Positions 1 through 8,221 of a stretch of 31,527 nucleotides of DNA are shown piece by piece; positions within the stretch are counted from its first letter, which is position 1, and each line of letters starts with the position of its first letter. The notes under the pieces were generated by a model that did no database searches, was not told where the DNA came from, and saw only the letters and a program-made list of their open reading frames with translations. Both the position numbers and the translations under genes were made by a program. Origin of the DNA: an uncultured Clostridia bacterium (GTDB lineage Bacteria; Bacillota; Clostridia; TANB77; CAG-508); the NCBI GenBank assembly GCA_948528155.1, contig CAOSZT010000009.1, forward strand, positions 1 to 31,527, written 5' to 3'.

Positions 1-24
1 TTAATAAATTAAAACAATTTATAT

Positions 25-75
25 AAAATAAGTTAGAAACCAAATTAATTATAATATGGCTATCTAACTTATTTT
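25..75 (-). terminator. Putative terminator of the alarmone synthetase gene
   Basis: A 12-bp perfect stem (25-36 pairing with 64-75) lies just after the TAG stop of the minus-strand gene. Its 27-nt loop can form a further small CCA/TGG pairing. On the minus strand the 3' arm runs into a T-rich stretch (TTATTTTATATAAATTG), not a pure U-tract, so termination is plausible but not certain. Confidence 0.5.
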
Positions 76-89
76 TACTAATGTAATAT

Positions 90-740
90 CTAACTGTTCA
101 ACAACATCATTTTATTATCTAATTTTTCCACAATTTTAGCACACTGTATTAAATACTTAGAATTAGCTTTAGAAATCTCCTTTTCTGGTTTATATTTCAT
201 TCTATGTTCAATACTAGCCCAAAAATCCATAGCCAAAGTCCTTATTTGAACCTCAACCTTAACATAAATCAAGCTTTGAGCCAAAGCAACTGGAACATTA
301 ATAATCATATGATAACTAGAATATCCACTTTTCTTTGGATTATTTATATAATCTTTTTCTTTTAAAATTTTTATTCCTGGTAAGTTTACAATTAAATTTC
401 TAACAGAAAAAACATTTTTCTTTAATGGACAAATAATTCTTAATCCAGCTATATCATTTATATTTTTTATCATTTCCTTATATGTATATTTTAAATTTTT
501 TTCATTCATCTTTTTTGTAATACTTTCAGGTGTCTTTATTCTTGTATTTATATGATCTATTAAATCATAATCATAAAATAATTTTGACTCTTCTTTTAAT
601 ATTTCTAGTTTATTTTCTATTTCTTTTATTGCAACTTGATATATAAACATTATTTTTTCAAAATGTTTACTGTTAATTTCTATATTTTCCTCTATTTCCA
701 AAAAATTCTCTATCTTCTGTAAATGTGTATTTTTACTCAT
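90..740 (-). CDS. Small alarmone synthetase, RelQ/YjbM-like (p)ppGpp synthetase
   Basis: This 216-residue protein is predicted to transfer pyrophosphate from ATP to the 3'-OH of GDP or GTP, making the cytoplasmic stringent-response alarmone (p)ppGpp. Visible synthetase motifs are RIKTPESI (about 67-74), NDIAGLRIICP (95-105), EKDYINNPKKSGYSSYH (128-144) and VEVQIRTLAMDFWASIEH (162-179). The sequence is one synthetase domain with a flanking helical C-terminus. It has no N-terminal HD hydrolase and no TGS or ACT regulatory domain, so it belongs to the small synthetases and not to long RelA/SpoT. The length matches RelQ-type enzymes (about 210 residues). The start is fixed by AAAGGAG seven bases upstream of ATG. 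It is separated from the next gene by a terminator and appears monocistronic. Confidence 0.9.
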   Translation of the reverse strand: MSKNTHLQKIENFLEIEENIEINSKHFEKIMFIYQVAIKEIENKLEILKEESKLFYDYDLIDHINTRIKTPESITKKMNEKNLKYTYKEMIKNINDIAGLRIICPLKKNVFSVRNLIVNLPGIKILKEKDYINNPKKSGYSSYHMIINVPVALAQSLIYVKVEVQIRTLAMDFWASIEHRMKYKPEKEISKANSKYLIQCAKIVEKLDNKMMLLNS

Positions 741-832
741 ATTTTTTCTCCTTTAATTTTTCCTATTATATTATATGCTTATTTTATTTTAGTTTTGTTC
801 CCAATCTATATTTTATTTGTGTTTTTTGTGTG

Positions 833-864
833 AAAAAAAATGAGCGAAAAACATTTCGCTCATT
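833..864 (-). terminator. Rho-independent terminator of the 60-residue gene
   Basis: An 11-bp perfect stem (AATGAGCGAAA / TTTCGCTCATT, 839-864) with a 4-nt loop is followed on the minus strand by eight T residues (plus-strand A at 833-840, overlapping the stem base). It lies 15 nt downstream of the stop of the 60-codon gene and is a textbook intrinsic terminator for it. Confidence 0.88.
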
Positions 865-879
865 ATCCTATGTACTTTT

Positions 880-1062
880 TTAGAAATCAATGTCGTCAAT
901 TTCAACATGAAAGCTAAGGTCATTTTTTTTCGGTAACTTGATAGTAGACTTTCTACAGTTACTAAAATCAATAAATGCTGACTTTACTTTCGGTTTTGGA
1001 AATTTCAGTGCACTTTTAATATCAAAAGGCACTTTGTCTGGTTCTCTCATTATAAAGCACAT
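880..1062 (-). CDS. Orphan 60-residue protein, unknown function
   Basis: I do not recognise this family. The 60-residue product has a short Met/Cys start, a Pro/Lys-rich middle (KFPKPKVKSAF) and an acidic C-terminus (HVEIDDIDF). It has no signal peptide or membrane segment, so it is probably cytoplasmic. Support for a real gene comes from its signals: AGGAGGG 5-6 nt before the ATG at 1062, an extended -10 promoter upstream (1109-1137) and a strong intrinsic terminator immediately after. A second in-frame ATG four codons downstream is too far from the Shine-Dalgarno to be preferred. It appears to be a monocistronic transcription unit between the alarmone synthetase and the GLUG-repeat gene. 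Confidence 0.65.
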   Translation of the reverse strand: MCFIMREPDKVPFDIKSALKFPKPKVKSAFIDFSNCRKSTIKLPKKNDLSFHVEIDDIDF

Positions 1063-1108
1063 ATTATCCCTCCTAGAAACTAAAAATACTAAACACTATT
1101 ACTAAATC

Positions 1109-1137
1109 ATTATAGCAGTTCTTAAGAAAACTATCAA
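1109..1137 (-). promoter_or_regulatory. Extended -10 sigma-A-type promoter of the 60-residue gene
   Basis: On the minus strand TTGATA (1132-1137), a 17-bp spacer and TATAAT (1109-1114) with an adjoining TGC give an extended -10 promoter. The spacer contains a 10-bp palindrome, TTCTTAAGAA (1119-1128), which could be an operator. The predicted transcript start is about 40 nt before the ATG. Confidence 0.72.
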
Positions 1138-1232
1138 TATATTTTTTAGTTTGGGCTTTTGGATACTAATAATACTAGGTACTCTCACAACCCTAATCTT
1201 TTGACATCATTAAAAATTAACATACTAAAATA

Positions 1233-3353
1233 TTATCTAGGCATAGCATCAATATTTGCCTTATTAACAGCATCTGGTTTGTCTAAATTTTTTAAATATG
1301 GTAATGTACTTCCTTCATCTATTTGCCATATATTATTAAAATTCCAATTTTTAAATAGTTCTTGACTAAACATATTAGATAAATCTACCTTTGTCCCATA
1401 TGCACTTGATTCAATTCCTGAAATTCCAGATTCCCAAAATACATTTGAAACAGAAGTAGTATTATTACCTGCTCCAATTCCAATCACAGCACCAAGATTA
1501 GTTTGACCTATAACCTTTCCTAATGAATATGAATTAGTAATATATCCACTAGCACTTGATCCTCTTTTACCAATTTTTAATTCAGATACACCAACACAAC
1601 CTCCTATACTATCACTTCCTTCAACATTCCCAATTGAAAAACAATTTTTTATACTTGAAGAAGCCTGACCAGAATAGCTTGAACCTGTACCCAATGTATA
1701 ATAGTAACCAATTAATCCTCCACAATGTGCTCCAGAAATTTTTATATCCATTACAGAATATGAATTTTGCAAATAGAAATAGCCCTTACCACCATTACCA
1801 TTACCTGTTGCATTACTTAGTCCAATTAATCCTCCCACATTATCTCCAGTTACTAATATATTTCCTGTTGTATAATTATCAAATATATTAACAATTCTTG
1901 TTGTATTATTACCATTAGCGAGAACATTTCCAATTAGTCCTCCTATATAACTTCCTTCTCCTTCAATTGTTACTTTAACTTTATTAGAATTTACTGTCAA
2001 TTCGCCATTACTTACTACATGTCCTATTAGACCTCCCATATTACCTGTTCCTTGAATTTTATCACCTTTTGCTTCAATTTGTACATTATTAACATTATTT
2101 TCACTAACATTAGCGTTAGTATATCCTATTAATCCTCCTACAATATTTTGTCCTGTAATAATAGTATTATTAACAGTATTTGCTTTAATTAACTTTGCTG
2201 AACTTCCTATAAGTCCTCCTACATATCCAATTCCTGTTACTGTGGTTTGTACTATATTTCTTTCACATACACTTGATGTATAACCAATTAATCCTCCTGT
2301 ATAATTCTCTCCTGTAACATTAGCATTAACAGTATTTCCATTAGTAACATTTCCAGCATTACCTATCAATCCACCAGTATATGCTTTACCTGTAACAGTT
2401 ACATCAACAGTATTATTAGTAGTAACACTTGTTGAAGTTCCAATTAAACCACCTGTATATTGTCCCCCTTCAACTGATACTGCATTAATAATATTTCCAG
2501 TAACATTTCCTCCAGATCTACCTATCAAACCACCTATATTTGAGCCTGTTGCAATGATTTGTGAGTTTTTAAGTTCACAATTCGAAATCTCATTTGTACT
2601 ATATCCAACTAAAGCACCTACATAGTTTTGACCTTTTACAACAAAATTCTCTAATTTTACATTTTTTATTGTTCCTGTAACAAAAGCAAACAATCCTTGA
2701 TATGACTCTTCACTATCTATATTAAGATTACTAATTATATGACCATCTCCATCTAACTCACCAAAAAATGAATTCAAAACAATTTGTAAATTAGAAGGAT
2801 CACCTATTGGCTTCCAATCAATACCACTTAAATCTATATCATTAATCAACTTATAACATTCTTTAACATTATATACTGAATCTCTTTTTAAAAGTGGATT
2901 ATTAGTTATATTTTGCAATTGATCTGCATTTGCTATAGTAAAAGGAGCTTCTTCATTTCCTGATTCTGGTACCATAAGTACCTCTTGTTTAACATCTTTG
3001 CCAACCTCTTTTATTATAAATGTTTCTTCTACTCCCAATTTACAAACATAATCAATTGAAATCTCCATTTTTCCATTTGTATATATAATTTCTCCATCAG
3101 GCTTTTGTATATATTCAATACCATTATCATGACTATTAAATATTACAGAAACCTTTAATTTTTCATTATCTGCATTATCATAAATAAAATATGAAAAAAA
3201 CTCTTTCTGTTCTTCAGTCTCTTGCTTTATTTCTGTACCAAATAAATTGTTTAACATTTCAGTATTATTAAACAAATATATTGAAAATAAAATTACTAAT
3301 ATAGCTAATATAAATATTAACAACTTAATTTTATTTAATTTAAAACTTTTCAT
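1233..3353 (-). CDS. GLUG-repeat surface protein with N-terminal membrane anchor
   Basis: This 706-residue protein has a short basic N-terminus and one hydrophobic segment (about 9-28), with no obvious signal-peptidase site and no C-terminal sorting signal, so it is probably membrane-anchored with the rest outside. Residues 1-115 form a module shared with the divergently transcribed neighbour. Residues about 150-215 resemble the lead-in of GLUG proteins (DIDLSGIDWKPIG, then FFGELDGDGHIISNL). GLUG motifs follow from about 217 to 630: ten GGLIG cores plus degenerate ALVG, GCVG and AVIG copies. The end (NVFWESGISG, then NNIWQIDEGSTLPYL) is typical of GLUG-family C-termini. These repeats are thought to build an extracellular beta-rich rod and are associated with adhesins; the ligand is unknown. 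AGGAGG nine bases before ATG supports the start. No intrinsic terminator was seen after the stop. Confidence 0.85.
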   Translation of the reverse strand: MKSFKLNKIKLLIFILAILVILFSIYLFNNTEMLNNLFGTEIKQETEEQKEFFSYFIYDNADNEKLKVSVIFNSHDNGIEYIQKPDGEIIYTNGKMEISIDYVCKLGVEETFIIKEVGKDVKQEVLMVPESGNEEAPFTIANADQLQNITNNPLLKRDSVYNVKECYKLINDIDLSGIDWKPIGDPSNLQIVLNSFFGELDGDGHIISNLNIDSEESYQGLFAFVTGTIKNVKLENFVVKGQNYVGALVGYSTNEISNCELKNSQIIATGSNIGGLIGRSGGNVTGNIINAVSVEGGQYTGGLIGTSTSVTTNNTVDVTVTGKAYTGGLIGNAGNVTNGNTVNANVTGENYTGGLIGYTSSVCERNIVQTTVTGIGYVGGLIGSSAKLIKANTVNNTIITGQNIVGGLIGYTNANVSENNVNNVQIEAKGDKIQGTGNMGGLIGHVVSNGELTVNSNKVKVTIEGEGSYIGGLIGNVLANGNNTTRIVNIFDNYTTGNILVTGDNVGGLIGLSNATGNGNGGKGYFYLQNSYSVMDIKISGAHCGGLIGYYYTLGTGSSYSGQASSSIKNCFSIGNVEGSDSIGGCVGVSELKIGKRGSSASGYITNSYSLGKVIGQTNLGAVIGIGAGNNTTSVSNVFWESGISGIESSAYGTKVDLSNMFSQELFKNWNFNNIWQIDEGSTLPYLKNLDKPDAVNKANIDAMPR
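1464..2705 (-). repeat. GLUG motif repeat array
   Basis: About thirteen units carry a GGLIG-like core. In the best-conserved middle, cores start at residues 274, 301, 327, 353, 379 and 406, a spacing of 26-27 residues (78-81 bp). Copies are diverged at DNA level, and spacing widens towards the C-terminus. They are coding repeats inside the surface-protein gene. Confidence 0.8.
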
Positions 3354-3396
3354 TTAAAATTTCCTCCTATGTATACCAAAAAAAATAATTAATACC

Positions 3397-3550
3397 AATT
3401 TAACATAATTCAATAAAAAAATCAATACATTAATCTCACTTTTTTAGCATAAAAGATCATTAATCAACATTTTTCCAGTGAAAAATAGCATAGTATCAAC
3501 AATTAAATCAAAATAAAGAACTTGCCTTTTAAATTAAATTATGTTAAATT
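3397..3550. promoter_or_regulatory. Divergent promoter region between the two surface-protein genes
   Basis: The gap between the divergent genes must hold both promoters. The best minus-strand match is TTGATT (3420-3425), 17 bp, TAAATT (3397-3402). The best plus-strand match is TTGCCT (3522-3527), 17 bp, TAAATT (3545-3550). Both -10 elements are weak, so expression is probably low or depends on an activator. I see no clear operator. Confidence 0.35.
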
Positions 3551-3596
3551 ATGATTAAATATTTCAAATGAAAAATATACAATGGAGGAATGTAAA

Positions 3597-5295
3597 ATGA
3601 GAATTTCAAAATCTACTAAAATTAAAATTATAATATTAGTTTTACTTATATTAACAATACTTTTTTCAATATATATTATTAATAATATACAAATATTGAA
3701 TAATTTATTTGGTATAAAAATAAAACAAGAAAATGAACAAACATTGCCATTATTTTCATATGTAGTATATGACAATCAAGATAAATCAAAAATAAAAGTA
3801 TTAATAAAAATAAATAATGAACAAGGAATCGAATATATAGAATACCCAAATGGCGATATTTTAGATACAAATGGAAAAACTACAATAGCAATAGATTATC
3901 TAGCTACTGAAAATCAAAATCATACATTTGGAATAAAACTAGTAAATCAAGAAAAAATAAATGAAAACCTTTTTATAGATAACAACACAATACAAGAAAC
4001 AGTATTAGGTATAAACATAGTTACAAACATGCTTGGATATAAAGCTGCAAAAATAGAAAAAAAAATAACTATGGATAATTATAATGATATATATTATAAA
4101 TTCGGAACTAGCGAAAATTGGATCAAAAGTGAAGAATTAGCGGTAACAGACTACGATTTAATCCAAAATATGTTATTAGACACAGAAGGAACAACTACCA
4201 CAATAACTGCAAAAATAGTTAATACTATAACAGGAGATACAGTATTTGTAAATAGTGAAAAATTAGATATAGACACAACACAAGTAAGTGAAAGTATAAA
4301 TGCTGATAGCTTAATAAAAGCAATTGAAGCAAATAATATAAAAACAGGAAAATATGAAGTAACAGTAGCAGATGAAAAATACAATTTAAAAATATATAAT
4401 ATAGACAATAATATCGATATGAGTATAAACACAAGTATTGGAGTAGAAGCAGATGTAGGTACAGCAAATGGATATGCACAAAATATGATAGTATTAAAAG
4501 TAAATGGAGACTTATCTATACAAGAAGGTACAAAATTAACATCATATACAAGTAAAGATGGATATGGAGGCCCAAAAGGAATGCTAATATATTGTACAGG
4601 AACTATAATAAATAATGGTGAAATAAGTATGACTGCAAGAGGTGCAAAAGCAGAAGGACAAAATGTATATTTATGGAAAAATGCAACTGGAAATTATGAA
4701 TATGTTCCTCCTACAGGAGCCACAGGTGGAAATTCTGTTTCAGCAAATAATACTGGAATAACAGGAAATAATGGAACAAATAGATCTACAGGAGGTGGAC
4801 GGATCTGGAGGAAGTGAATATATGCGTTCTTCAGGTGCTGGTGCAACAGGAACATCATATTCAGGCGGTCCTGGTGGAGGAGGTAATAATTATCATGGTA
4901 TAACATCAGTGGCAGAAAGTTCAGGTGGTGCTGGAGGTGTTGGCTCGCCTGGTGGATCTTCTGGCAATGGAGCAGGAAATCCATCTAATGGAACAGGAGG
5001 ATTATTAATAATTTATTCAAATAAAATTAACACTACAAATGGAATGATTACTGCAAATGGATACCAAGGAGGAAATGCACGACTAGCTGGTGGAGGTGGC
5101 TCTGGTGGTGGTTCAGTAAATATATTTTATAAAGAAAGTATAAATTATGATACAAATAATATTATGATTACATCAAATGGTGGTGCTGGTGGTACTGCTA
5201 ACAGATACAAAGGCGGAGCTGGTGGAGTTGGATCAGTATCAGTTGGTAACATAGGCACTGGAACTTATACAAGTATTTATAAAAATTATAATTAA
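3597..5295 (+). pseudogene. Gly-rich surface protein gene with a one-base frameshift
   Basis: Reading from ATG at 3597 gives 406 codons ending at TGA (4815-4817). Skipping the C at 4800 joins that frame to a downstream Gly-rich frame ending at 5295, for about 565 residues in total, and restores an uninterrupted GGGGSGGSEYM junction. The product has an N-terminal hydrophobic anchor (about 10-30) in a ~115-residue module shared with the divergent GLUG protein, a middle region of unknown fold, and a repetitive beta-rich Gly/Ser/Asn C-terminus (GGGGSGGGSVNIFY, GGAGGVGSVSVG) like the Gly-rich loops of some bacterial beta-helix proteins. An earlier in-frame ATG at 3582 lies within the Shine-Dalgarno (GGAGG 3584-3588), eight bases before 3597, so 3597 is the better start. 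A sequencing error, a true disruption or phase switching are all possible; the intact downstream frame argues against old decay. Confidence 0.75.
4710..5270 (+). repeat. Glycine-rich low-complexity coding region
   Basis: GGA/GGT-rich DNA encodes runs such as GGPGGGGNNY, SSGGAGGVGSPGGSSGNG and GGGGSGGG, separated by beta-strand-like stretches (LLIIYSNKINTTNGMITANG). The composition is locally much more G-rich than the rest of the window. The frameshift at 4800 falls inside it. Confidence 0.75.
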
Positions 5296-5306
5296 CTATC
5301 AAAATA

Positions 5307-5339
5307 AAAAATACCAATGTTATACACACTGGTATTTTT
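5307..5339. terminator. Bidirectional intrinsic terminator between convergent genes
   Basis: A 10-bp perfect stem (AAAAATACCA at 5307-5316 with TGGTATTTTT at 5330-5339) can be extended by TGT/ACA pairing in its loop. It is flanked by A on the left and T on the right, so it can end the plus-strand Gly-rich gene (stop at 5295) and the minus-strand adhE (stop at 5352). Confidence 0.85.
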
Positions 5340-5351
5340 ATTTTATATTTT

Positions 5352-7952
5352 TTAATTACCATAATAACTATCTAACATAATCTGTTTAATTTCTTCAACT
5401 AAAGGAAGTCTAGGATTTGCAGTAGTACATTGATCTTCAAAAGCTCTATCAGCAAGCATATCAAGTTTATCCAAAAACTCTTTTTCATCTATTCCTGCAT
5501 CTTTAAATGAATTAGGCAATCCCAAATTTTCATTCAATTGTTTTATTCTCAGAACTAAACTATTAACACCTTCTTCAACTGAATCAGCCTTTAATCCCAA
5601 TTTCTTTGCCAATTGACTATACTTTTCGTCAGCAATAAAATATTCATATTTAGGAAAAGAAACAAATTTAGAAGGTTTACTTCCATTATATTTGACTACA
5701 TAAGGTAATAAAATAGCATTAATTCTTCCATGAGGCATATGGAACTCTGCACCAATTTTATGTGCTATAGAATGACTAATACCTAAAAAAGCATTTGTAA
5801 AAGCCATACCTGCAATTGTACTTGCATTATGCATTTTTTCTCTAGCAAGTTTATTAGTACCATCATTATATGCAATCTCTAAATAATTCATAACAATTTC
5901 AATGGCCTTTTCAGCTAAACCATCAGTATAATCTGAAGCCATATTAGAAACATAAGCCTCTAAAGCATGTGTTAAAACATCCATTCCAGTATCTGCTGTA
6001 ACAGATTTTGGTAAACTCATTACTAAATCTGGATCAACAATTGCTACATCTGGAGTTAACTCATAATCTGCCAATGGATATTTTTTATTTTTCTGTTTAT
6101 CTGATATAACTGCAAAAGATGTAACTTCTGATCCTGTTCCTGATGTTGTTGGAATTGCTACCATTTTTGCTTTTTCACCTAATTTAGGAAACTTATAAGT
6201 ACGTTTCCTTATATCCATAAATTTAAGTTTTAAACCTTCAATATCTGCATCTGGATGTTCATAAAATAGCCACATACCCTTAGCAGCATCCATTGGGCTT
6301 CCTCCACCAATTGCAATAATAACATCTGGCTTAAAATTATTCATTTGTTCAACACCTTTTTTAATTGTCTCAAAAGATGGATCTGGCTCTACATCACTAA
6401 AAATCTCTGAATGTACATATTTTTGTCTATTTCTTAAATGGTACAAAATTTTATCTACATAGCCTAATTTTACCATACCTTGATCTGTTACTATAAAAGC
6501 CCTTTCTATATCTGGCATTTTTTCTAAATAAGCTATTGAACCTGCTTCAAAATATATTTTCTCTGGAACTTTAAACCATTGCATATTAACTCTCCTTTTC
6601 GCAACTCTTTTTATATTTATTAAGTTTACTGATGACACATTGGCTGTTGTTGAATTTCCACCAAAAGATCCACAACCAAGTGTAAGAGAAGGCATATTTG
6701 TATTATAAATATCACCTATTGCACCATGTGTTGATGGAGAGTTTACAATTATTCTTCCTGCCTTCATTGTTTTAGAAAATTTTAAGATTGTATCATTATT
6801 TTCACTATGAATAACTGCTGAATGACCAAGACCACCAAACTCTAATAATCTCTCAGCTTTATTTATTCCCTCATCTTCATTTTCCACAATATAATAAGTC
6901 AATACTGGACTTAATTTTTCTTTAGAAAAAGGATATTCTCTTCCAACTCCCTCTTCATAAACTACTAATACCTTTGTATCTGTAGGTACTTCAAATCCTG
7001 CCTCTTTTGCAATAATATATGGAGACTGACCTGGCACATGAGATTTTAACTTATATCCATATTCATCTGTATATTCAAACATTGAATTTTTAAGTTTTTC
7101 TTTTTCATCTGGATTTACAAAATAACAACCAGCCTCTTTCATTAAATTTTCAAATTCCTCATATATCTCTCTATCAACTAAAACAGCTTGTTCAGAAGCA
7201 CAAATCATACCATTATCAAAAGCCTTTGACAACACTAAATCATTAACAGAAGTCTTAAGTTTAGCAGTCTTATCTATATAGCAAGGTACATTACCAGGTC
7301 CAACTCCCAAAGCTGGCTTTCCACAAGAATAAGCACTACGTACCATACCAGTTCCACCTGTTGCTAAAATTAAATTAACATCTGGATGATTCATAAGTAA
7401 CCTTGTAGCCAATATTGATGGCTCTTCTATCCACAAAATACAATTTTCTGGTGCACCAGCAGAAACTGCTGCATCTCTTAAAATCCTTGCAGCCTCACTA
7501 CTACATTTTTGTGCTGATGGGTGAAAACCAAAAATTATTACATTTCTTGTTTTTGCAGAAATTATAGACTTAAACATAGTAGTAGAAGTTGGATTTGTAA
7601 CTGGTGTAACACCTGCAATTATTCCTACTGGTTCAGCTATTTCCACATAATCTTCCTCATCATTTTCATTAATAACTCCAACTGTTTTTTCATACTTAAT
7701 ACTATGATAAACATATTCAGTTGCAAACATATTCTTTGTTATTTTATCCTCATAAATACCTCTTCCAGTCTCCTCAACAGCCATTTTAGCCAAATCCATA
7801 TGATGTTCCAACCCTGCCATTGACATTACTTTAACAATATTATTTACTTGTTCTTGATCCAATTTCATATATTCCTGTGAAGCCTTTTTAGCCTTTTCAA
7901 CTAAATCATTTATCATCTTCTGTACTTTCTCTTCATCTAAATTTTCTGGCAT
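5352..7952 (-). CDS. adhE: Bifunctional acetaldehyde-CoA / alcohol dehydrogenase
   Basis: This 866-residue cytoplasmic enzyme reduces acetyl-CoA to acetaldehyde and then to ethanol, using two NADH and regenerating NAD+ in fermentation. The N-terminal aldehyde dehydrogenase half (about 1-445) has the acyl-thioester cysteine in DNGMICASEQ (Cys251) and the GVTPVTNPTSTT motif. A linker at about 446-457 leads to the iron-dependent alcohol dehydrogenase half (from MQWFKVPEKIYFE, about 457): nucleotide-binding AIGGGSPMDAAK, GTGSEV, and metal-ligand segments GMDVLTHALEAY and GISHSIAHK with FHMPHG. Length and order match full-length AdhE, which forms spirosomes. AGGAGG lies upstream of the ATG at 7952. 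Its own promoter and the 3' terminator make it monocistronic. I found no convincing Rex operator, although redox control would be usual. Confidence 0.97.
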   Translation of the reverse strand: MPENLDEEKVQKMINDLVEKAKKASQEYMKLDQEQVNNIVKVMSMAGLEHHMDLAKMAVEETGRGIYEDKITKNMFATEYVYHSIKYEKTVGVINENDEEDYVEIAEPVGIIAGVTPVTNPTSTTMFKSIISAKTRNVIIFGFHPSAQKCSSEAARILRDAAVSAGAPENCILWIEEPSILATRLLMNHPDVNLILATGGTGMVRSAYSCGKPALGVGPGNVPCYIDKTAKLKTSVNDLVLSKAFDNGMICASEQAVLVDREIYEEFENLMKEAGCYFVNPDEKEKLKNSMFEYTDEYGYKLKSHVPGQSPYIIAKEAGFEVPTDTKVLVVYEEGVGREYPFSKEKLSPVLTYYIVENEDEGINKAERLLEFGGLGHSAVIHSENNDTILKFSKTMKAGRIIVNSPSTHGAIGDIYNTNMPSLTLGCGSFGGNSTTANVSSVNLINIKRVAKRRVNMQWFKVPEKIYFEAGSIAYLEKMPDIERAFIVTDQGMVKLGYVDKILYHLRNRQKYVHSEIFSDVEPDPSFETIKKGVEQMNNFKPDVIIAIGGGSPMDAAKGMWLFYEHPDADIEGLKLKFMDIRKRTYKFPKLGEKAKMVAIPTTSGTGSEVTSFAVISDKQKNKKYPLADYELTPDVAIVDPDLVMSLPKSVTADTGMDVLTHALEAYVSNMASDYTDGLAEKAIEIVMNYLEIAYNDGTNKLAREKMHNASTIAGMAFTNAFLGISHSIAHKIGAEFHMPHGRINAILLPYVVKYNGSKPSKFVSFPKYEYFIADEKYSQLAKKLGLKADSVEEGVNSLVLRIKQLNENLGLPNSFKDAGIDEKEFLDKLDMLADRAFEDQCTTANPRLPLVEEIKQIMLDSYYGN

Positions 7953-7986
7953 TCTATTTCCTCCTTTGTATTATTTTATCCTAATT

Positions 7987-8014
7987 ATTATATATTATTA
8001 GAAAAAATTGTCAA
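7987..8014 (-). promoter_or_regulatory. adhE promoter
   Basis: On the minus strand TTGACA (8009-8014, consensus), a 16-bp spacer and TATAAT (7987-7992, consensus) lie about 35 nt before the ATG. This is the closest to consensus in the window, fitting a highly expressed fermentation gene. Confidence 0.82.
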
Positions 8015-8135
8015 TACATATTTATTTAAGTTTCAGTATTTTTTATATATTTAATTTTCTTTACAATTATATAAAAATTTTTGACATTTTCATTTAAACA
8101 AAGAAATCTTATTAGTTCTCAAAATACAAAAACTA

Positions 8136-8175
8136 AAAAATCATTGAAAATACATATGTATTCTCAATGATTTTT
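8136..8175 (-). terminator. Terminator of the cohesin-dockerin cluster
   Basis: A near-perfect palindrome folds into a 20-bp stem with one A-C mismatch (8148/8163), centred on TACATATGTA. The stem ends in A/T runs, giving a U-tract on either strand. It follows the last gene of the minus-strand cluster (stop at 8222) by 46 nt and is the only strong terminator seen between 29270 and 8136. Confidence 0.82.
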
Positions 8176-8221
8176 ATAGTTCTATTTACAATTATATAGC
8201 TTTTTTACAGTCTCTTTTTTA

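Noticed and set aside
1464..2705. Regular 78-81 bp spacing that could suggest a CRISPR-like or satellite array
   Set aside because: The repeats are coding GLUG motifs in frame, diverged at DNA level, with no constant repeat and variable spacer pattern.
3582..3599. ATG at 3582 as start of the Gly-rich protein
   Set aside because: It overlaps the GGAGG that best serves the ATG at 3597, has no Shine-Dalgarno of its own, and would add five residues absent from the paralogous N-terminus of the divergent gene.
8081..8109. Plus-strand TTGACA as a promoter
   Set aside because: No acceptable -10 lies 16-18 bp downstream (AAATCT), and it would only give antisense RNA to the cohesin anchor gene.
8014..8135. 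Possible Rex redox-repressor operator upstream of adhE
   Set aside because: TTGTAAA and TTGTTTAAAT fragments occur, but no inverted TTGTTAA/TTAACAA pair with proper spacing is present, and the DNA is AT-rich enough to give half sites by chance.
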